Assembly (NCBI RefSeq): GCF_943373825.1
Contig: NZ_CALSBP010000001.1
Location: forward strand, 1,054,001-1,118,000
Origin: Aquimarina spinulae
GTDB lineage: Bacteria; Bacteroidota; Bacteroidia; Flavobacteriales; Flavobacteriaceae
Length of the DNA stretch: 64,000 nucleotides
Direction of reading: 5' to 3'
Shown here: positions 44,505-53,428 of the stretch, piece after piece
Numbering within the stretch: the stretch's first letter is position 1
How the letters are laid out: every line of letters starts with the position of its first letter
Notes under the pieces: generated by a model
The model's database searches: none
What the model was told of the DNA's origin: nothing
The model's input: only the letters and a program-made list of their open reading frames with translations
Translations under genes and position numbers: made by a program

Positions 44505-45449
44505 ATGAATAGAGAAGAACTATTAAAAGCAATAGACAAAAAATATAAAGCAATGGGGCAGGACCCCGATGTACATCTATCTGGCTTATTGTATGCAGAA
44601 CCTATGAAGTATTGGGATTTTATTCAGGTAGATGCCTTGTTAGGACTACAAACCCAACGAACACAATTACCAGATGAGATGGTATTTATCATGTATCATC
44701 AAATCAATGAATTATTGTTTAAAATGATTCTTTGGGAAATGAGTCAAATTTCTCATACTGAAAATATAGAACCTAAGAAATTCGAAATGCATCTTATGCG
44801 TGTGAGTCGATATTTTGATATGCTTTCGAATTCATTTGATATTATGGGAGAGGGGATGGAGATTGATCAATATATGAAATTTAGAGATACATTAACACCT
44901 GCAAGTGGGTTTCAATCTGCACAATATCGTAAAATAGAGATTGCTTCTACAGAGCTCATTAATCTAATCGATTTTAGATTCAGAAAAACAATAGATAGAA
45001 ATACTCCTTATGAGTATGCTTTTGATAATATGTACTGGCAGGCAGCAGGCACGGATCATAAGACCGGTAAGAAGAGTAAATTGATGATCAATTTTGAAAC
45101 GAAGTATAAAAAAGAATTGATTGAATGGATGAAAGAATATAATACGGTTAATTTATGGACAAAGTTTAAAGAGCTCCCTGAAGAATATCAGAAAAATACC
45201 GAGTTGATTAATGCTATGCGCCATTATGATCATACGGTAAACATTAATTGGGTAATGCACCATTATGATGCCGCAGCAAAATACTTGGATCATGGAAAGG
45301 AAAATGTAGAAGCAACCGGGGGTAGTGATTGGCATAAGTATATGCATCCAAGATATCAAAGACGTATATTTTTTCCAGAATTATGGAACAAAGAAGAACT
45401 AGAAAATTGGGGAATTACCAATCTTAAAGGGTATGAGAAAATTTCATAA
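44505..45449 (+). CDS. kynA: Tryptophan 2,3-dioxygenase
   Basis: This 314-residue cytoplasmic haem enzyme opens the indole ring of L-tryptophan to form N-formylkynurenine, the first step of the kynurenine route. Family hallmarks are YHQINELLFKMILWE (about 65-79), FRDTLTPASGFQSAQYRKIE (about 126-145) and ATGGSDWHKYMHPRYQRRIFF in outline near the C-terminus. WVMHHYDAAAKYL supplies the probable haem-ligand histidine. The length is slightly above that of bacterial family members. No other kynurenine-pathway gene lies in the window. A long upstream region suggests separate regulation. Confidence 0.93.
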   Translation: MNREELLKAIDKKYKAMGQDPDVHLSGLLYAEPMKYWDFIQVDALLGLQTQRTQLPDEMVFIMYHQINELLFKMILWEMSQISHTENIEPKKFEMHLMRVSRYFDMLSNSFDIMGEGMEIDQYMKFRDTLTPASGFQSAQYRKIEIASTELINLIDFRFRKTIDRNTPYEYAFDNMYWQAAGTDHKTGKKSKLMINFETKYKKELIEWMKEYNTVNLWTKFKELPEEYQKNTELINAMRHYDHTVNINWVMHHYDAAAKYLDHGKENVEATGGSDWHKYMHPRYQRRIFFPELWNKEELENWGITNLKGYEKIS

Positions 45450-45501
45450 CCCCGTTCTACCTATACGTAATTTTGATATAATGTCCAGTTCCTTAAAAAC
45501 A

Positions 45502-45523
45502 GAACTTAATTGGTATTAAGTTC
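45502..45523 (-). terminator. Terminator hairpin of the small minus-strand gene
   Basis: A 9-bp perfect stem (45515-45523 with 45502-45510) with a 4-base loop overlaps the stop of the 75-residue gene. On the minus strand it is followed by TGTTTTTAA. Its placement supports that the small gene is real. Confidence 0.7.
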
Positions 45524-45733
45524 CTGCAGTTCCATTTCGGTAGCTTTTAGGAGTTTTTTTAATTTTCTTTTTGTAAATCTACAATTAGAGTTTGATATAT
45601 CTTCTGTTGTACGATACATTAGGGATTCGCAATATTTAATTCGATTAGCAATGGGGAGCTTTGAGATAACATTTTTATAAAGTTGATCTAAGTTCCTTAA
45701 TGAGTCTGGGGGATTCCTCTTAAATGAAAACAT
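45506..45733 (-). CDS. Small basic hypothetical protein
   Basis: I do not recognise this 75-residue protein. It is basic and mostly helical in appearance (LDQLYKNVISKLPIANRIKYCESLMYR in outline), with a Lys-rich KRKLKKLLKATEMELQEL near the end. It has no signal peptide. The ATG at 45733 and a matching minus-strand terminator at its stop support expression. Function is unknown; a nucleic-acid-binding or regulatory role is only a guess from its charge. Confidence 0.55.
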   Translation of the reverse strand: MFSFKRNPPDSLRNLDQLYKNVISKLPIANRIKYCESLMYRTTEDISNSNCRFTKRKLKKLLKATEMELQELNTN

Positions 45734-45798
45734 TATTGGCTGTAATTTTAATCGTGTTAGGGGGTGCTGGTTTTAAAAAATTAGACACTAACTGCTAA
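45724..45798 (+). CDS. Possible 24-residue membrane peptide
   Basis: A short frame beginning at an ATG at 45724 encodes MKTLLAVILIVLGGAGFKKL and four more residues, ending in Cys. It is one hydrophobic helix with a basic end. It overlaps the start of the divergent small gene by ten bases. It could be a small membrane peptide or chance; coding evidence is only its composition. Confidence 0.25.
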   Translation: MKTLLAVILIVLGGAGFKKLDTNC

Positions 45799-46004
45799 AC
45801 AGAATCAAATTTCATTCCCAAGTCTATGCTAAATAGTTAAATTTTTGATAAGAGTAAGTATATTGATGTTTAGCCGTATTTACTATAAAAATATAAGAAA
45901 CTGGTAGTGTGTAAAATAGGACTGATTATGTTAAATTGTTATTTTAATACCATTTTTGCTTCTAAAACGTTATTTTTAATAACCTTAACCTACATTGTCC
46001 TTTT

Positions 46005-46871
46005 TTGAATCTTTATATAGTATCTTTATTATTGGTTGAAGAAGAGCCTTCTAACACATTATTCCAAAATATACTTGGGGTGTTTGTTACCGTTGGGATT
46101 GTTTCGATATGTATATATTATGTTTTACGATATTTAGAATCAGTTTATGTAAAGTATAAGAAAAAGCCCTATTTCATTCACCTTTATTTTACTCCGAAGA
46201 AATTACCACTGCATTTACAGGCGTTCCTGGATGAGAATGATTTTTATACTACTCTCGATAAAAAAAGAAAACGATTTTTTGCACATAGAACAGTTAGGTT
46301 TCTTGAAAACACTCGTTTTGTAGGTAGAGATGGGTTAGTTATCGATGATTTTATGCGTATGCAAGTCACTATTATGGTTACGCAGCTTACTTTTGGGATG
46401 CGTCATTATCTATTAGAATATTTAAACACAATAGTTTTATACCCAACATCATTCTATTCGATTTTAAACAAAACAGAAAACATAGGAGAGTTTAATCCCA
46501 TATCTAAGGCATTAGCTTTGTCTTGGAAAGATTTTCAAAAAGGAAATTTACACCTGGACAAAGGAAAAAGTTTGGGAGTTCATGAAATAACACATGCTAT
46601 TCATTATAACTCTATAAAAAACAATAATATTAGTTGTGAAATTTTTTATGATACTTTTTTATTATTAGAAAAGTATCTGGGTGCTGAAGAAATAAGGAAA
46701 AAGATAGTGGATTCTAAGATATTGAGAGACTATGCATATACCGATAAATTCGAATTTATTGCAGTTCTGGTTGAAGTTTTTATGGAATCGCCCAAAGAGT
46801 TAAAAAGTCAATTCCCTGAGATATATTATTATGTAGTACAGATGTTTAATTTTAGATATTTTGAGGATTAA
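46005..46871 (+). CDS. Membrane-anchored zinc peptidase, MtfA/M90-like
   Basis: This 288-residue product has one membrane helix near the start (LGVFVTVGIVSICIYYVL), followed by a cytoplasmic domain that resembles MtfA (peptidase family M90). The zinc motif is HEITH at residues 193-197, with a downstream Glu-rich helix (FIAVLVEVFMESPKEL) likely to supply the third ligand. In E. coli MtfA is a soluble aminopeptidase linked to Mlc and sugar-transport control; the membrane anchor here is common in Bacteroidota. The start codon appears to be TTG at 46005, because the in-frame stretch back to the stop at 45963 has no ATG or GTG and the first internal ATG would remove the helix. It precedes the Bax-inhibitor-like gene. 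Confidence 0.82.
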   Translation: MNLYIVSLLLVEEEPSNTLFQNILGVFVTVGIVSICIYYVLRYLESVYVKYKKKPYFIHLYFTPKKLPLHLQAFLDENDFYTTLDKKRKRFFAHRTVRFLENTRFVGRDGLVIDDFMRMQVTIMVTQLTFGMRHYLLEYLNTIVLYPTSFYSILNKTENIGEFNPISKALALSWKDFQKGNLHLDKGKSLGVHEITHAIHYNSIKNNNISCEIFYDTFLLLEKYLGAEEIRKKIVDSKILRDYAYTDKFEFIAVLVEVFMESPKELKSQFPEIYYYVVQMFNFRYFED

Positions 46872-46939
46872 TTATGATGTCATTCTTAAGAAACAATTAT
46901 ATTTATAACCATAAATAATTTTAATTTATAGATACATAT

Positions 46940-47641
46940 ATGGAAGAATTTCAGCAAATATTACCCGTTAGTTCACTCACTGACGAAAAAAGGGTTGTTT
47001 TTTATAAAAAGACCTATACCCATCTTGCTATGGCTGTTTTACTTTTTGTAATCGTAGAATGGATATTTTTTCAAATAGAACCTATTGTAAACTTTGCTTT
47101 TTCTATGACACAAGGATGGAGATGGCTTGTTATGCTGGGTGGTTTTATGCTGGCAACAAATTATGCAGAAAAAATGGCATTTAAGAATCATAATATTAAT
47201 CAACAATATTTTGGATTATTATTATATGTCGTAGCTGAAGCTTTTATCTTTATTCCGCTTATTGGGATAGCTATGATGATTGCAGAAAGTGGAGGCGCTA
47301 ATATTCTTAATCAAGCAGCAATTTTAACCCTATCATTATTTACAGGGCTTTCTGCTGTTGTTTTAATTACCAAAAAAGATTTTTCGTTTTTAAAATCGAT
47401 ACTTGCAATTGGTTTTTTTATTGCAATAGGACTGATTGCAGCGGGAATATTATTTGGATTTAATCTTGGTCTTTGGTATAGTGTTGGGGTGGTAATTCTT
47501 GCTTCTGGATCGATTTTATATCAAACCTCTAATATGGTACATAAATATTCTGAAGACCAATACGTAGGAGCATCATTGGGATTATTTGCCTCGTTAATGC
47601 TATTGTTTTGGTATATATTAAGTATTCTCTCTAGAGAATAA
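46940..47641 (+). CDS. Bax inhibitor-1/YccA-family membrane protein
   Basis: This 233-residue inner-membrane protein has seven hydrophobic helices, starting at HLAMAVLLFVIVEWIFF and ending LGLFASLMLLFWYILSIL. Family phrases are YKKTYTHLAMAVLLF near the start, then ILTLSLFTGLSAVVLITKKDFSFL and a late IGLIAAGILFGFNLGLWYSV. Bax inhibitor-1 relatives are pH-sensitive calcium leak channels in some bacteria and stress-linked in others. It lies 68 bases after the peptidase gene and ends at a strong terminator, so it may be co-transcribed with it. Confidence 0.9.
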   Translation: MEEFQQILPVSSLTDEKRVVFYKKTYTHLAMAVLLFVIVEWIFFQIEPIVNFAFSMTQGWRWLVMLGGFMLATNYAEKMAFKNHNINQQYFGLLLYVVAEAFIFIPLIGIAMMIAESGGANILNQAAILTLSLFTGLSAVVLITKKDFSFLKSILAIGFFIAIGLIAAGILFGFNLGLWYSVGVVILASGSILYQTSNMVHKYSEDQYVGASLGLFASLMLLFWYILSILSRE

Positions 47642-47664
47642 TCAACAGTTATTATAAATAGTAA

Positions 47665-47690
47665 AACCAGACTTAGTCTGGTTTTTTTGT
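47665..47690 (+). terminator. Terminator after the Bax-inhibitor-like gene
   Basis: A 9-bp stem (47665-47673 with 47675-47683; the loop is a few bases in practice) is followed by a run of T. It lies 23 bases after the stop codon and just before the convergent YpdA-like gene. Confidence 0.9.
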
Positions 47691-47692
47691 TG

Positions 47693-48658
47693 CTATTTTC
47701 CTTCGGTAATAGATTTTAATATTGTTTTGGCATGAATTCTCGAGTTCTCTATAAACCAAACATGAGTATCCATACCACCACATATTACTCCTGCCAAATA
47801 GAGATTTTTGATATTAGTTTCCATTGTTTTTTCGTTATATTGAGGATGTAATTTGGCATCGTTAGAGAGTTGGATTCCTATTTTTTGTAGAAATTCGAAA
47901 TTTGGTTTATAACCCGTTAGTGCCAATACCCAATCATTTTGAATACTAAATTCTCCCTGCGGTGTTTGGATATCGATTTTTTTGGGTACTATTTCTTTTA
48001 TAGTAACATTATAGAAGACTTTGATACTCCCTTCTTCAATACGATTTATGATATCGGGCCTTACCCAATATTTTACACGTTTTCCAATTTCTGGTCCGCG
48101 AACCAGCATTGTTACTTCTGCACCTTTTCTATAACATTCTAAAGCTGCATCTACTGCAGAATTACTTGCACCAATAACGGCTAGTTTTTGTTTAGCAAAA
48201 AAATGAGGATCTTTATAATAATGAGAAACTTTAGCTAAATTTTCTCCCGGGACATCCATAGTATTAGGAAGATCATAAAACCCGGTAGCAATGATTACAT
48301 AAGTAGAAGTATATTGTTCTTTATCGGTTTTGATATGAAAAACATCCTGTTTTTTATGTACGGTACTAACTTTTTCAAACAGATTAATGTTTAGGTGGTT
48401 AGAAGTTACAATCCTACGATAGTATTCAAGAGCCTCATTGCGTTTTGGTTTGGCTTCATTACTGATAAACGGGATATTATCAATTTCAAGTTTTTCTGAT
48501 GACGAGAAAAACTGCATGTTAAGAGGGTAGTTGTATAAGGAATTAGTGATGACTCCTTTTTCGATAATACAATAATCAAGTCCTTTTTTCTTTGCTTCGA
48601 GACCACAGGCTATACCAATAGGTCCACCGCCAACAATTATCAAATCTATATGTTTCAT
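47693..48658 (-). CDS. ypdA: YpdA-family FAD/NAD(P)-binding reductase
   Basis: This 321-residue flavoprotein has an N-terminal FAD-binding motif (DLIIVGGGPIGIACGLEAKKK, residues 5-25 in outline) and a second dinucleotide motif (LAVIGASNSAVDAALECYRKGAEVTMLVRG in outline). The thioredoxin-reductase CxxC pair is absent. Its length and phrases (NYPLNMQFFSSSEKLEI, NLYLAGVICGGMDTHVWFIENSR in outline) match YpdA, the bacillithiol-disulfide reductase. Bacillithiol is made by many Bacteroidota, so this may keep that thiol reduced. The start is the ATG at 48658. It converges with the Bax-inhibitor-like gene across a terminator. Confidence 0.88.
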   Translation of the reverse strand: MKHIDLIIVGGGPIGIACGLEAKKKGLDYCIIEKGVITNSLYNYPLNMQFFSSSEKLEIDNIPFISNEAKPKRNEALEYYRRIVTSNHLNINLFEKVSTVHKKQDVFHIKTDKEQYTSTYVIIATGFYDLPNTMDVPGENLAKVSHYYKDPHFFAKQKLAVIGASNSAVDAALECYRKGAEVTMLVRGPEIGKRVKYWVRPDIINRIEEGSIKVFYNVTIKEIVPKKIDIQTPQGEFSIQNDWVLALTGYKPNFEFLQKIGIQLSNDAKLHPQYNEKTMETNIKNLYLAGVICGGMDTHVWFIENSRIHAKTILKSITEGK

Positions 48659-48751
48659 TAAAAATCATATTGACAAGGTTCTAATTCTAACTTTTAGAAC
48701 GATACCTTATTCTACTCTTGTAAAACTAGTGATTTTTGTAATCTCTAAAGC

Positions 48752-48781
48752 AAAAAAGATGAGGTTCATAACAGAACCTCA
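48752..48781 (-). terminator. Terminator after the T9SS FG-GAP gene
   Basis: On the minus strand an 8-bp stem (48774-48781 with 48760-48767) with a 6-base loop is followed by ATCTTTTTT. It lies 26 bases after the FG-GAP protein stop. Confidence 0.85.
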
Positions 48782-48807
48782 CCTAGTTCTAAGTAGCGTG
48801 TTAGCTA

Positions 48808-50577
48808 CTATTTGATAACTAATTTTTTCACAACTGTTTTTTCCTCTAACATAATGTTCAAAAAGTAATTTCCTGGCGATAAAGAAGCAGTGTTTAGTAT
48901 GATTTCCTGATTGATATTAAAATTGGTTTCCGAAACTTTTAACCCCGAGGCATCTAGTACTTTAACTGTAATTGGAGTATTTGTTTTTATAGTATCAATT
49001 TTGACTTTCACTATGTTTTTAGAAGGATTTGGATATACGATTATTTTAGGATTATTGTCGTTTCTCTTTTTTATAGGTGGATCAATTGGTTTTTTTTTAC
49101 CTTCTTCTATGGTGTAAAATTTATTTACTCTCAGTTTTGTATATGTATCTACATTTCCTGATGGCCAATAGATCGTTAATTTATCGATTTTTGGTGCTTT
49201 ACCCAGTCCAAAGTGAACTCGTAAGCTATTATGCCCCATAAATGTATTTGAGGCAGAGACTTCTCTTTTTAACGTTACCAATTTTCCTTTGATTTTGGTT
49301 GTTAACTCTAATCGAGCACCTAGAGCGGCTTTATTTGAAGGATTACCAATGAGTTTAATATTTACAAAATGATTTTTTACTGCTAAATCATTTCTAAAAA
49401 GCCCTTTTACGCCTTGACCGACAACAAAGAAATCCAAATCACCATCATTGTCGTAATCCCCAATAGTTGCCCCGGTAGAATTTCCAGAAGTGGCTGTGTT
49501 AATAAGATTAGCATTATTTTCTGTAAAAGTTCCATCTCCATTATTAACAAAATATCCACTACCCATTACACTAGAAGCTGTAATGATGACATCTAAATCA
49601 CCATCATTATCAAAATCTCCCCAGGCATTGGCTAGGTTTTGATTGTTACCAGCGGTAAATGGGGTATTGGTACTTTGGTATGCACCAGAATTATTAATAT
49701 AAAATTTGTTTTCGACTCCAGAATAGTTGGTAAGGCAAATATCGAGATCACCATCGTTATCATAATCGATTGCATTATAGCATTGCCCATCTTGTGGATC
49801 TTCTGCAAATGAGAGATCGGTATTGGTTAATTTTACAAATCCTTCGCTTCCGGTTTCGACTTGCAGGTTTTTAAATAGAAAATCGTGTTTGATGCCTGTT
49901 GGACCAGCGGCAGGACCACTGGCAATGAATAGATCTGTATCTCCATCTTCATCATAATCAGTCCAATTAGATACCGTGTAGGCTGCTTTTTCTGTTAGAA
50001 AGTCGTAGGGCTCTGTTACTTCGGTAAACGTACCATCACTATTTCCTCGATATAATCGATTAGGAAATCGATTTGCCCCAAGAAATAAGTCGGCAAAGGT
50101 TAAAATAAAATCAATATTACTATCATTATTATAATCACACCATTGTACACTCCAGGTGGCAGAATTAATTGTGTTTAAAATTGTATTTGTTTCTGTAAAT
50201 TTACCGTTACCATCGTTAGCATAAATTCTGGTTTGTAAGGTAGACGGTGCCGTAAACCGTGAATAGATTAGATCCAGATCTCCATCATTTTCATAGTCTG
50301 CCCAGCTACAACTGTTAAGTGATGTGGCAGTAGGGATTGTTGTACTACCATCTGCAATTTTAAAATTTCCATTCCCAAGATTTTTGTAAATGGTTCCGGC
50401 ATAAAATAGATCTAAATTACTATCATTATCAATATCTGTCCACCCTGTGCCAAAATAGGTTCCTCGAATAGTCGAATCAGATACTATAGGATTAATACTA
50501 TCTTTTATAAGTGTAAACTTTTGCGCAAAAGTGGTAATCGTAAAACTGTAAAAAATGAATAAAATTAAAGTTCTCAT
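48808..50577 (-). CDS. FG-GAP/VCBS and ASPIC-UnbV protein secreted by T9SS
   Basis: This 589-residue product has a signal peptide (MRTLILFIFYSFTITTFAQ), several FG-GAP repeats (DIDNDSNLDLFY, DYDNDGDLDICL, DFDNDGDLDVII), an ASPIC/UnbV domain at about 385-465 (NIKLIGNPSNKAALGARLELTTK in outline; VHFGLGKAPKIDKLTIYWPSGN) and a type IX sorting domain at the end (IVYPNPSKNIVKVKI, SLSPGNYFLNIML, KKLVIK). The ATG at 50577 is preferred over one at 50616 because it starts the signal peptide. It is a shorter relative of the FG-GAP lipoprotein in the PUL, but is anchored or released by T9SS instead of lipidation. Function is unknown; calcium-dependent surface binding is likely. Confidence 0.9.
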   Translation of the reverse strand: MRTLILFIFYSFTITTFAQKFTLIKDSINPIVSDSTIRGTYFGTGWTDIDNDSNLDLFYAGTIYKNLGNGNFKIADGSTTIPTATSLNSCSWADYENDGDLDLIYSRFTAPSTLQTRIYANDGNGKFTETNTILNTINSATWSVQWCDYNNDSNIDFILTFADLFLGANRFPNRLYRGNSDGTFTEVTEPYDFLTEKAAYTVSNWTDYDEDGDTDLFIASGPAAGPTGIKHDFLFKNLQVETGSEGFVKLTNTDLSFAEDPQDGQCYNAIDYDNDGDLDICLTNYSGVENKFYINNSGAYQSTNTPFTAGNNQNLANAWGDFDNDGDLDVIITASSVMGSGYFVNNGDGTFTENNANLINTATSGNSTGATIGDYDNDGDLDFFVVGQGVKGLFRNDLAVKNHFVNIKLIGNPSNKAALGARLELTTKIKGKLVTLKREVSASNTFMGHNSLRVHFGLGKAPKIDKLTIYWPSGNVDTYTKLRVNKFYTIEEGKKKPIDPPIKKRNDNNPKIIVYPNPSKNIVKVKIDTIKTNTPITVKVLDASGLKVSETNFNINQEIILNTASLSPGNYFLNIMLEEKTVVKKLVIK

Positions 50578-50698
50578 AAGCTCAAGATTTTTAAGAGTTA
50601 TAAGATTAAAGTTCATTAAAACAGAAAGGGAATAGGTTTAGAATTATAATTTTTAACCTTTTTATACCATTAATATAGTGTTCAAGCTATAACCGGTA

Positions 50699-51829
50699 TT
50701 AATTATTCTGAACTTCTAATTTTTTTCTTTTATATTCAGATGGAGTACAATTGAACTTATTTTTGAAAGCAGTATTAAAAGTAGCTTTGTTATTGAATCC
50801 AACATCAAAATAAATCGTTTTAATACTAGCTTCAGAATTTTCTAGAAGTAGTTTTTTAGCTTCTTCTAATCTATATTCGTTTATAAATTGGTTAAAGTTC
50901 TTCTTAGATTTTTCGTTGATAAGTTTAGAAAGTATGTGGCTAGAAAAACCGATATTATCTGCTAATTGCACTAGACGTAAATCATTGTTTAAGTAGGGTT
51001 TATTTGTTTTAATATATGATAATAAGATATCGTAAAACTCATCCTTGGTAGACTCGGTTAATTCCTGATGATTTTCTTCTTTTAAAAATAGATTAGATAA
51101 TAATTCTCCGTTAAAGATAGAAGGTTCTTTATATACCATATAACCAATGCCGTAGATAGCTATAGACATTGAGAAAGAAATTGCATAATCCCAATGAATG
51201 TTGAAAAAAGAGAATTTAACTAATACATAATAACTTATATAGGCAATAATAAAGACTAAGAATAAATTGATAAGGAAAGTAGACCATTTTTTTCTGATCA
51301 TTTCGTATTGAGAATTTTTATCACTTTTATGAAAGGTGATAAAATCTTTTATGATGATTATATAAATTATTAACGATAAAGCTACCAACCAGGGAGAGCG
51401 AAGTGACCAAAAAAGATAAAATAGAAAATCACCTTTATAATCTTTAAGGTTTTGAAAACCTTCTGATGCAATAAGATAGTATCCATTAATAATAAATGAT
51501 AGGATTGCTGGTGCAAAGTGATACCATCTTATTTTGAAATTTTTACTATAAAATCTTGTAATATACACATACAGCAGAGGTCCAAACGCGAGATACCAGC
51601 TAGAGTCAAAAAAATAAAAATAAGGATATACAGACCCGTAGTTAGTCCAGAAAAATACGTATTGAAGTAGGATAAAAGAAAAACCTAAGATAAGTAAAAT
51701 AACAGGAAGGTTATTGATCCTTCCTGTTTTACGAATACTTAAAATAATACTTAAAAAGAACCCTAGTGAACTTACGATTAGGAAAATTGATGTCCAGGTA
51801 TCAAAAGACGGAATAGGATTCTGTTCCAT
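50699..51829 (-). CDS. Membrane-bound AraC-family transcriptional regulator
   Basis: This 376-residue protein has seven or so membrane helices in the first 240 residues (IFLIVSSLGFFLSIILSI, VILLILGFSFILLQYVFF, and so on) and a C-terminal AraC helix-turn-helix domain (about 275-370; LVQLADNIGFSSHILSKLIN, IKTIYFDVGFNNKATFNTAFKNKFNCTPSEYK in outline). Membrane-tethered AraC regulators are common in Flavobacteriia and may sense a membrane or periplasmic signal directly. It starts 10 bases after the rpe stop on the same strand. The FG-GAP T9SS gene lies downstream and might be a target. Confidence 0.9.
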   Translation of the reverse strand: MEQNPIPSFDTWTSIFLIVSSLGFFLSIILSIRKTGRINNLPVILLILGFSFILLQYVFFWTNYGSVYPYFYFFDSSWYLAFGPLLYVYITRFYSKNFKIRWYHFAPAILSFIINGYYLIASEGFQNLKDYKGDFLFYLFWSLRSPWLVALSLIIYIIIIKDFITFHKSDKNSQYEMIRKKWSTFLINLFLVFIIAYISYYVLVKFSFFNIHWDYAISFSMSIAIYGIGYMVYKEPSIFNGELLSNLFLKEENHQELTESTKDEFYDILLSYIKTNKPYLNNDLRLVQLADNIGFSSHILSKLINEKSKKNFNQFINEYRLEEAKKLLLENSEASIKTIYFDVGFNNKATFNTAFKNKFNCTPSEYKRKKLEVQNN

Positions 51830-51839
51830 TTTGTATAGA

Positions 51840-52502
51840 CTAAGTGTTTATGATCTCTTTTAATTCTTTAATGGTTTGGTTAGGATCAGTACTTTTAAAA
51901 ACAAAACTACCGGCAACTAATACATCTGCTCCGGCATCTATAAGTTGTTTTGCATTTTTATTGGTTACTCCTCCATCAATCTCAATTAATGTACTTGCAT
52001 TATTTCGTACAATAATTTCACGAAGTTGTTTTACCTTTTTATACGTGTTTTCGATAAATGATTGACCGCCAAATCCAGGGTTTACGCTCATTATGCATAC
52101 CAGATCTATATCATTAATAACATCTTCTAGTAAACTTACATTGGTATGTGGGTTTATAGCAACGCCCGCTTTCATTCCTTCTGCTTTAATAGCTTGCAAT
52201 GTTCTGTGAAGATGTGTACAAGCTTCATAATGTACAGTAAGAATATTACTTCCCAGATCTGCAAAAGTTTTAATATATCGATCGGGGTCAACAATCATAA
52301 GGTGTACATCAATTGTCTTGGTAGCATGTTTTACGATATCTCGCAAAACAGGCATCCCAAAAGAAATGTTGGGAACAAAAACGCCATCCATAATATCTAT
52401 ATGAAACCAATCTGCGTCACTTTTGTTAATCATTTCTACATCACGTTGCAAATTAGCAAAATCTGCAGCTAATACTGAAGGGGCTATACGTTTTGAAGCC
52501 AT
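51840..52502 (-). CDS. rpe: Ribulose-phosphate 3-epimerase
   Basis: This 220-residue TIM-barrel enzyme interconverts ribulose-5-phosphate and xylulose-5-phosphate in the pentose phosphate pathway. Family motifs include the N-terminal APSVLAADFANL, the metal-site HIDIMDGVFVPNISFG, DVHLMI, MSVNPGFGGQSF and the phosphate-binding DGGV and VAGSFVF. The length is normal. The AraC regulator gene follows after 10 bases. Confidence 0.97.
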   Translation of the reverse strand: MASKRIAPSVLAADFANLQRDVEMINKSDADWFHIDIMDGVFVPNISFGMPVLRDIVKHATKTIDVHLMIVDPDRYIKTFADLGSNILTVHYEACTHLHRTLQAIKAEGMKAGVAINPHTNVSLLEDVINDIDLVCIMSVNPGFGGQSFIENTYKKVKQLREIIVRNNASTLIEIDGGVTNKNAKQLIDAGADVLVAGSFVFKSTDPNQTIKELKEIINT

Positions 52503-52669
52503 AAATCTATGTTGTTTCCGGCAAAAGTACTATTTAATATATTTATCCTTTGAATTTACTATAATAAAATGTTCTTTTTTCTATACTGTTTCAGAAAAGA
52601 ATAAACGGTAGCTCTTCGTATACTTGATATCTAATTTGGCTGAGCATAAATTTTTCTTATTTAATGTAT

Positions 52670-52690
52670 AAAAAGAGGAATTCTCTTTTT
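52670..52690 (-). terminator. Possible terminator downstream of the BLUF gene
   Basis: An 8-bp stem (52683-52690 with 52670-52677, loop of 5) has T-rich distal arms on both strands. It lies 80 bases after the BLUF gene stop on the minus strand. The distance makes the assignment uncertain. Confidence 0.45.
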
Positions 52691-52770
52691 ATAAATAAAT
52701 TTAGGTGATAAATGGCATAGGTTGTGTAATTAGAGAAAGCTCTATTTTGAAAGCTTATGATAGTCTGTAG

Positions 52771-53178
52771 TTAATTGAATTTCATGAATTTTTGAGCTAA
52801 ATATGAAATACTTTTATAATGTTCTGGATTATGTTCTTCTTCTTTTTTTAAGAATTGATGTAACTCACTTTGATTGTAATGATCAGATATTACTGTAAAT
52901 GAAGAGCGAGATTCTGAGAAGGAAGAGTTTATGATTTCTTTATCCAGCATCTTAATGATATTATGGTGTCGATAATCTTTTCTTATCTTTTCGAACATCA
53001 TTTTAACGGTTTGTTCTTCACCTTCTAGAATTTGAAAAAAATTTCCTTCAGAATATATCAATATCCCCATAATACCAATTGCATTATTATTAAGCCTAAC
53101 ATAATCCATAAGCTCTGTCATATCAGAATTTGATATGTTTGGATTTACGGTGCTAACATAACTTATTATATATCTCAT
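52771..53178 (-). CDS. BLUF-domain blue-light photoreceptor protein
   Basis: This 135-residue protein is a short BLUF domain with a helical tail. Family features are Tyr7 (ISYVS), the asparagine cluster at 30-32 (RLNNNAIGIMGILIY) and Gln49 in FFQILEGE. Those are the flavin-contacting residues of the BLUF photocycle, so FAD binding is likely. The usual Trp/Met in the fifth strand is not evident (SESRSSFTVIS). BLUF proteins sense blue light; with no output domain here, the protein probably acts through a partner. It lies downstream of rpoD on the same strand. Confidence 0.88.
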   Translation of the reverse strand: MRYIISYVSTVNPNISNSDMTELMDYVRLNNNAIGIMGILIYSEGNFFQILEGEEQTVKMMFEKIRKDYRHHNIIKMLDKEIINSSFSESRSSFTVISDHYNQSELHQFLKKEEEHNPEHYKSISYLAQKFMKFN

Positions 53179-53334
53179 GGCGAATAATATATTAAGAGGG
53201 GGGTAGCTACTTAAATATACGAATTTTGAGATACTTTTGCTAGAATATTGGGGGTTCTGTTAGGGGAATTTGTAATATTTATGTGTAAAAATGTTTTTTT
53301 TATGGGTTCCCGTAAAGTTTTTACGGATTACCGT

Positions 53335-53365
53335 AAGAAAAAACCTCCGGTAATCAGCCGGAGGT
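53335..53365 (-). terminator. Terminator after rpoD
   Basis: On the minus strand an 8-bp GC-rich stem (53358-53365 with 53343-53350, loop of 7) is followed by TTTTTTC. It lies 63 bases after the rpoD stop. Confidence 0.9.
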
Positions 53366-53428
53366 CATTCATCAATCAAAAAACGAACAGTTATGTTATA
53401 AAACTGTTTGTAACCGCAATTTAGGAAT

